Positions 62,001 to 64,000 of a DNA stretch of 64,000 bases are shown piece by piece. The number at the start of each line of letters is the position of its first letter. The stretch's first letter is position 1. The translations under genes were made by a program, and so were the position numbers. Source of the stretch: Flavobacterium johnsoniae (GTDB lineage: Bacteria > Bacteroidota > Bacteroidia > Flavobacteriales > Flavobacteriaceae); assembly GCF_001879205.1 (NCBI RefSeq), contig NZ_MLFK01000005.1:186001-250000 (forward strand), written 5' to 3'. Under the pieces are notes generated by a model, which saw nothing but the letters and a program-made list of their open reading frames with translations, did no database searches and was not told the origin of the DNA.

Positions 62001-63176
62001 ATGGTGATTCCAAACAAACCACTCAGATTTATTCTTGCCGCTTTTGTAGCTTCTCTACCAATTATGGGTTTCGCAAACCCAGAGACTGACTCAACGCATG
62101 TACAAACTGAAGCAGTTCATGAAGAGAAAGTAATTTCACATAATGCCCCTGTGGAAGGAGAGCACGCAGCTCTTGATCCAAAAGCAAAAGTGGATGCTTT
62201 TATTGATCACCACTTACAGGATTCTCATGACTTTGTTTTCTTTTCAGATGAAAAAGAAAATAAACACTACGGATTTTCATTACCAGTTATACTTATAGAT
62301 GGTGGATTGAAAATTTTCTCATCTTCAAAATTACACCACGGAGAAGAAGTTGCAGAAGTTGACGGAAACTTTTACAAACTAGTTCACGGTAAAATTTATA
62401 AAACAGATGCAGCCGGTACAATTAATTTTGACGAACACGGTCATCCATCAAACGAAAAACCTTTAGATTTTTCAATTACAAAAAATGTTGTTTCAATGCT
62501 TTTTGTATCAGTATTATTATTCTTAATGTTTACTGGTTTAGCAAGATCATACAAAAAAGGACCAATCCCAACTGGATTTGGAAGAGTTTTAGAACCGCTT
62601 ATTATTTTTATTAGAGACGAAATTGCCGTTCCTAATATTGGTGAGAAAAAATACCGTAAATATATGGGTTACCTATTAACTGTATTTTTCTTTGTATGGT
62701 TATTGAACTTATTAGGAATGACTCCTCTTGGAATTAACGTTACAGGTAATATTGCTATTACAGTTTGTTTAGCTGCATTTACTTTCTTAATTACACAATT
62801 TAGTGCAAACAAAGATTATTGGGGACACATTTTCTGGATGCCGGGAGTACCAGTTCCAATGAAAATCATCTTAGCTCCAATTGAAGTTTTAGGAACATTA
62901 ACAAAACCATTTGCATTATTAATTCGTTTGTATGCAAACATTACTGCAGGTCACGTAGTAATTATGAGTTTGATCGCTATGATCTTTGTGGGTAAAAATT
63001 TAGCTGCAGATTTGCCAATCTCATTAGGTTTAACATTGTTTATCTCAGTTATCGAAGTTTTAGTTGCATTTTTACAAGCGTTTATCTTCACGATGTTATC
63101 ATCACTATTTATTGGTATGGCTGTTCAGGATCATGATCATGCTCACCACCACGAAGACGAAACAGCAATTATTTAA
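62001..63176 (+). CDS. atpB: F0F1 ATP synthase subunit a
   Basis: Subunit a forms the proton half-channels against the c-ring. The 391 residues exceed the E. coli protein (271) because of an N-terminal signal-like helix and a periplasmic region of about 140 residues, common in Bacteroidota. The essential Arg lies in LLIRLYANITAGHVV, and further membrane helices follow. The C-terminus is His-rich (HDHAHHHEDE). First gene of the atp operon visible here, followed by atpE after 33 bases. Confidence 0.96.
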   Translation: MVIPNKPLRFILAAFVASLPIMGFANPETDSTHVQTEAVHEEKVISHNAPVEGEHAALDPKAKVDAFIDHHLQDSHDFVFFSDEKENKHYGFSLPVILIDGGLKIFSSSKLHHGEEVAEVDGNFYKLVHGKIYKTDAAGTINFDEHGHPSNEKPLDFSITKNVVSMLFVSVLLFLMFTGLARSYKKGPIPTGFGRVLEPLIIFIRDEIAVPNIGEKKYRKYMGYLLTVFFFVWLLNLLGMTPLGINVTGNIAITVCLAAFTFLITQFSANKDYWGHIFWMPGVPVPMKIILAPIEVLGTLTKPFALLIRLYANITAGHVVIMSLIAMIFVGKNLAADLPISLGLTLFISVIEVLVAFLQAFIFTMLSSLFIGMAVQDHDHAHHHEDETAII

Positions 63177-63209
63177 TTTAGAAGTTTAATTTTATATATA
63201 TAAATACTT

Positions 63210-63407
63210 ATGGGAACAATTCCAACTTTAGTAGGTGCAGGTTTAGTAGTAATCGGTGCAGGTTTAGGTTTAGGTAAAATCGGTGGATCTGCTATGGACG
63301 CTATTGCTCGTCAACCAGAAGCTGCTGGTAAAATTCAAACTGCGATGATTATTATCGCGGCTTTATTAGAAGGTTTAGCATTTGCTGCTTTAATCTTAGG
63401 AAAATAA
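63210..63407 (+). CDS. atpE: F0F1 ATP synthase subunit c
   Basis: A 65-residue hairpin of two membrane helices joined by a polar loop (ARQPEA, 33-38). The proton-carrying carboxylate is Glu54 (ALLEGLAF). The first helix does not show the Gln/Glu/Thr pattern of sodium-translocating rings, so proton coupling is expected. Followed after about 90 bases by atpF. Confidence 0.97.
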   Translation: MGTIPTLVGAGLVVIGAGLGLGKIGGSAMDAIARQPEAAGKIQTAMIIIAALLEGLAFAALILGK

Positions 63408-63495
63408 TAAAGAGAAAAATAACGACATCTTTAACGGTTGGTTAAAGGTGTTGTTACTTTTAAAAAAGAAATTAAATATTTAATATAGTTATAAA

Positions 63496-63996
63496 ATGGA
63501 TAAGTTAATTAACGATTTTTCATTCGGTTTATTCTTTTGGCAAGCTTTAATCTTGTTAGTATTAATTTTACTTTTGGTGAAATTTGCATGGAAACCAATT
63601 ATGGAGTCTATTACTGCAAGAGAAGAAGGTATTAAAAATGCATTGCTTTCTGCTGAAAACGCAAAGAGAGAAATGGAAAATTTACAAGCTGACAATCAAA
63701 GAATTTTGAATGAAGCTCGTGCAGAACGTGACGCGATGCTAAAAGAAGCTCGTGAAATGAAAGAGAAAATGATAGCTGATTCTAAAAACGAAGCACAAGA
63801 AGCTGGTCAAAAAATGATTGAGCAGGCAAAAGCGGCTATCGAAAGTGAAAAAAATGCTGCAATGGCCGAATTGAAATCTCAGGTTTCAACTTTATCATTA
63901 AGCATCGCTGAAAAATTATTGAAAGAAGAATTATCTAACAAAGAATCTCAAACTAAATTAGTTGAGAAAATGTTAGGTGACGTAAAGTTAAACTAA
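63496..63996 (+). CDS. atpF: F0F1 ATP synthase subunit b
   Basis: A 166-residue peripheral-stalk subunit. A single N-terminal transmembrane helix (about 9-28, FGLFFWQALILLVLILLLV) is followed by KFAWKPIMESITAREEGIKNAL and a long alanine/glutamate/lysine-rich coiled coil. ATP synthase delta subunit (atpH) is expected to follow beyond the window edge, four bases away. Confidence 0.96.
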   Translation: MDKLINDFSFGLFFWQALILLVLILLLVKFAWKPIMESITAREEGIKNALLSAENAKREMENLQADNQRILNEARAERDAMLKEAREMKEKMIADSKNEAQEAGQKMIEQAKAAIESEKNAAMAELKSQVSTLSLSIAEKLLKEELSNKESQTKLVEKMLGDVKLN

Positions 63997-64000
63997 GATT

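Overview
The window is a chromosome segment from a member of the Bacteroidota, almost certainly a Flavobacterium. The evidence is AT-rich DNA, Bacteroidota-type promoters (TTG, 17-18 bases, TAnnTTTG), families restricted to this phylum (DUF4175, HU-CCDC81/SPOR, GIN-domain, DUF4254, DUF5687), and a close match to the gliding/type IX secretion lipoprotein SprE. The content is mostly housekeeping, with one polysaccharide locus and several repeat-rich intergenic regions.

Layout. 0-8.9 kb: dprA, an HU/SPOR protein, a Pif1-like helicase, an OmpH/Skp-like lipoprotein, a methyltransferase with a decayed copy of its 3' end beside it, and a GNAT acetyltransferase. 8.9-11.4 kb: mnmG, embedded in nine parS centromere sites, the last of which forms the C-terminal codons of ybeY. 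11.4-27.6 kb: ybeY, a large DUF4175 membrane protein, gltX, an SPFH protein, a YtxH/holin-like envelope trio, a 1-kb AT-rich tract built from a degenerate 250-bp tandem repeat, glnS, folB, tRNA-Cys (with a stray copy of its 3' end), a LysE transporter, a GIN-domain protein and rnr. 27.6-28.4 kb: an AT-rich intergenic stretch where the prevailing gene direction switches from leftward to rightward and which carries several TTATCAACA-like 9-mers. I propose it as a candidate replication origin.

28.4-35.8 kb: rpiB, tex (broken by a one-base frameshift), tatA, a GH3 family enzyme and a DUF6909 protein. 35.8-48.7 kb: a surface polysaccharide locus with a Wzz-like chain-length protein, two O-antigen polymerase/ligase candidates, a Wzx-like flippase, three glycosyltransferases, UDP-glucuronate decarboxylase, WecB-type epimerase, a CapK/PaaK-like adenylating enzyme, and an ORF6N gene carrying a palindrome that recurs downstream. 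48.7-57.3 kb: purD, upp, a DUF4254-GT9 pair, a PaaE-like ferredoxin reductase and an ABC exporter whose DUF5687 permease is frameshifted. 57.4-64 kb: the ABC ATPase, then sprE, a bactofilin, atpZ-like, a DUF6168-like protein and the start of the ATP synthase operon (atpB, atpE, atpF).

The parS cluster next to mnmG, with an atp operon about 50 kb away and a gene-orientation switch between them, suggests the window lies close to the replication origin. No parA, parB or dnaA gene is inside the window. Two conserved genes (tex and the DUF5687 permease) each carry a single-base frameshift, so residual assembly errors are possible.
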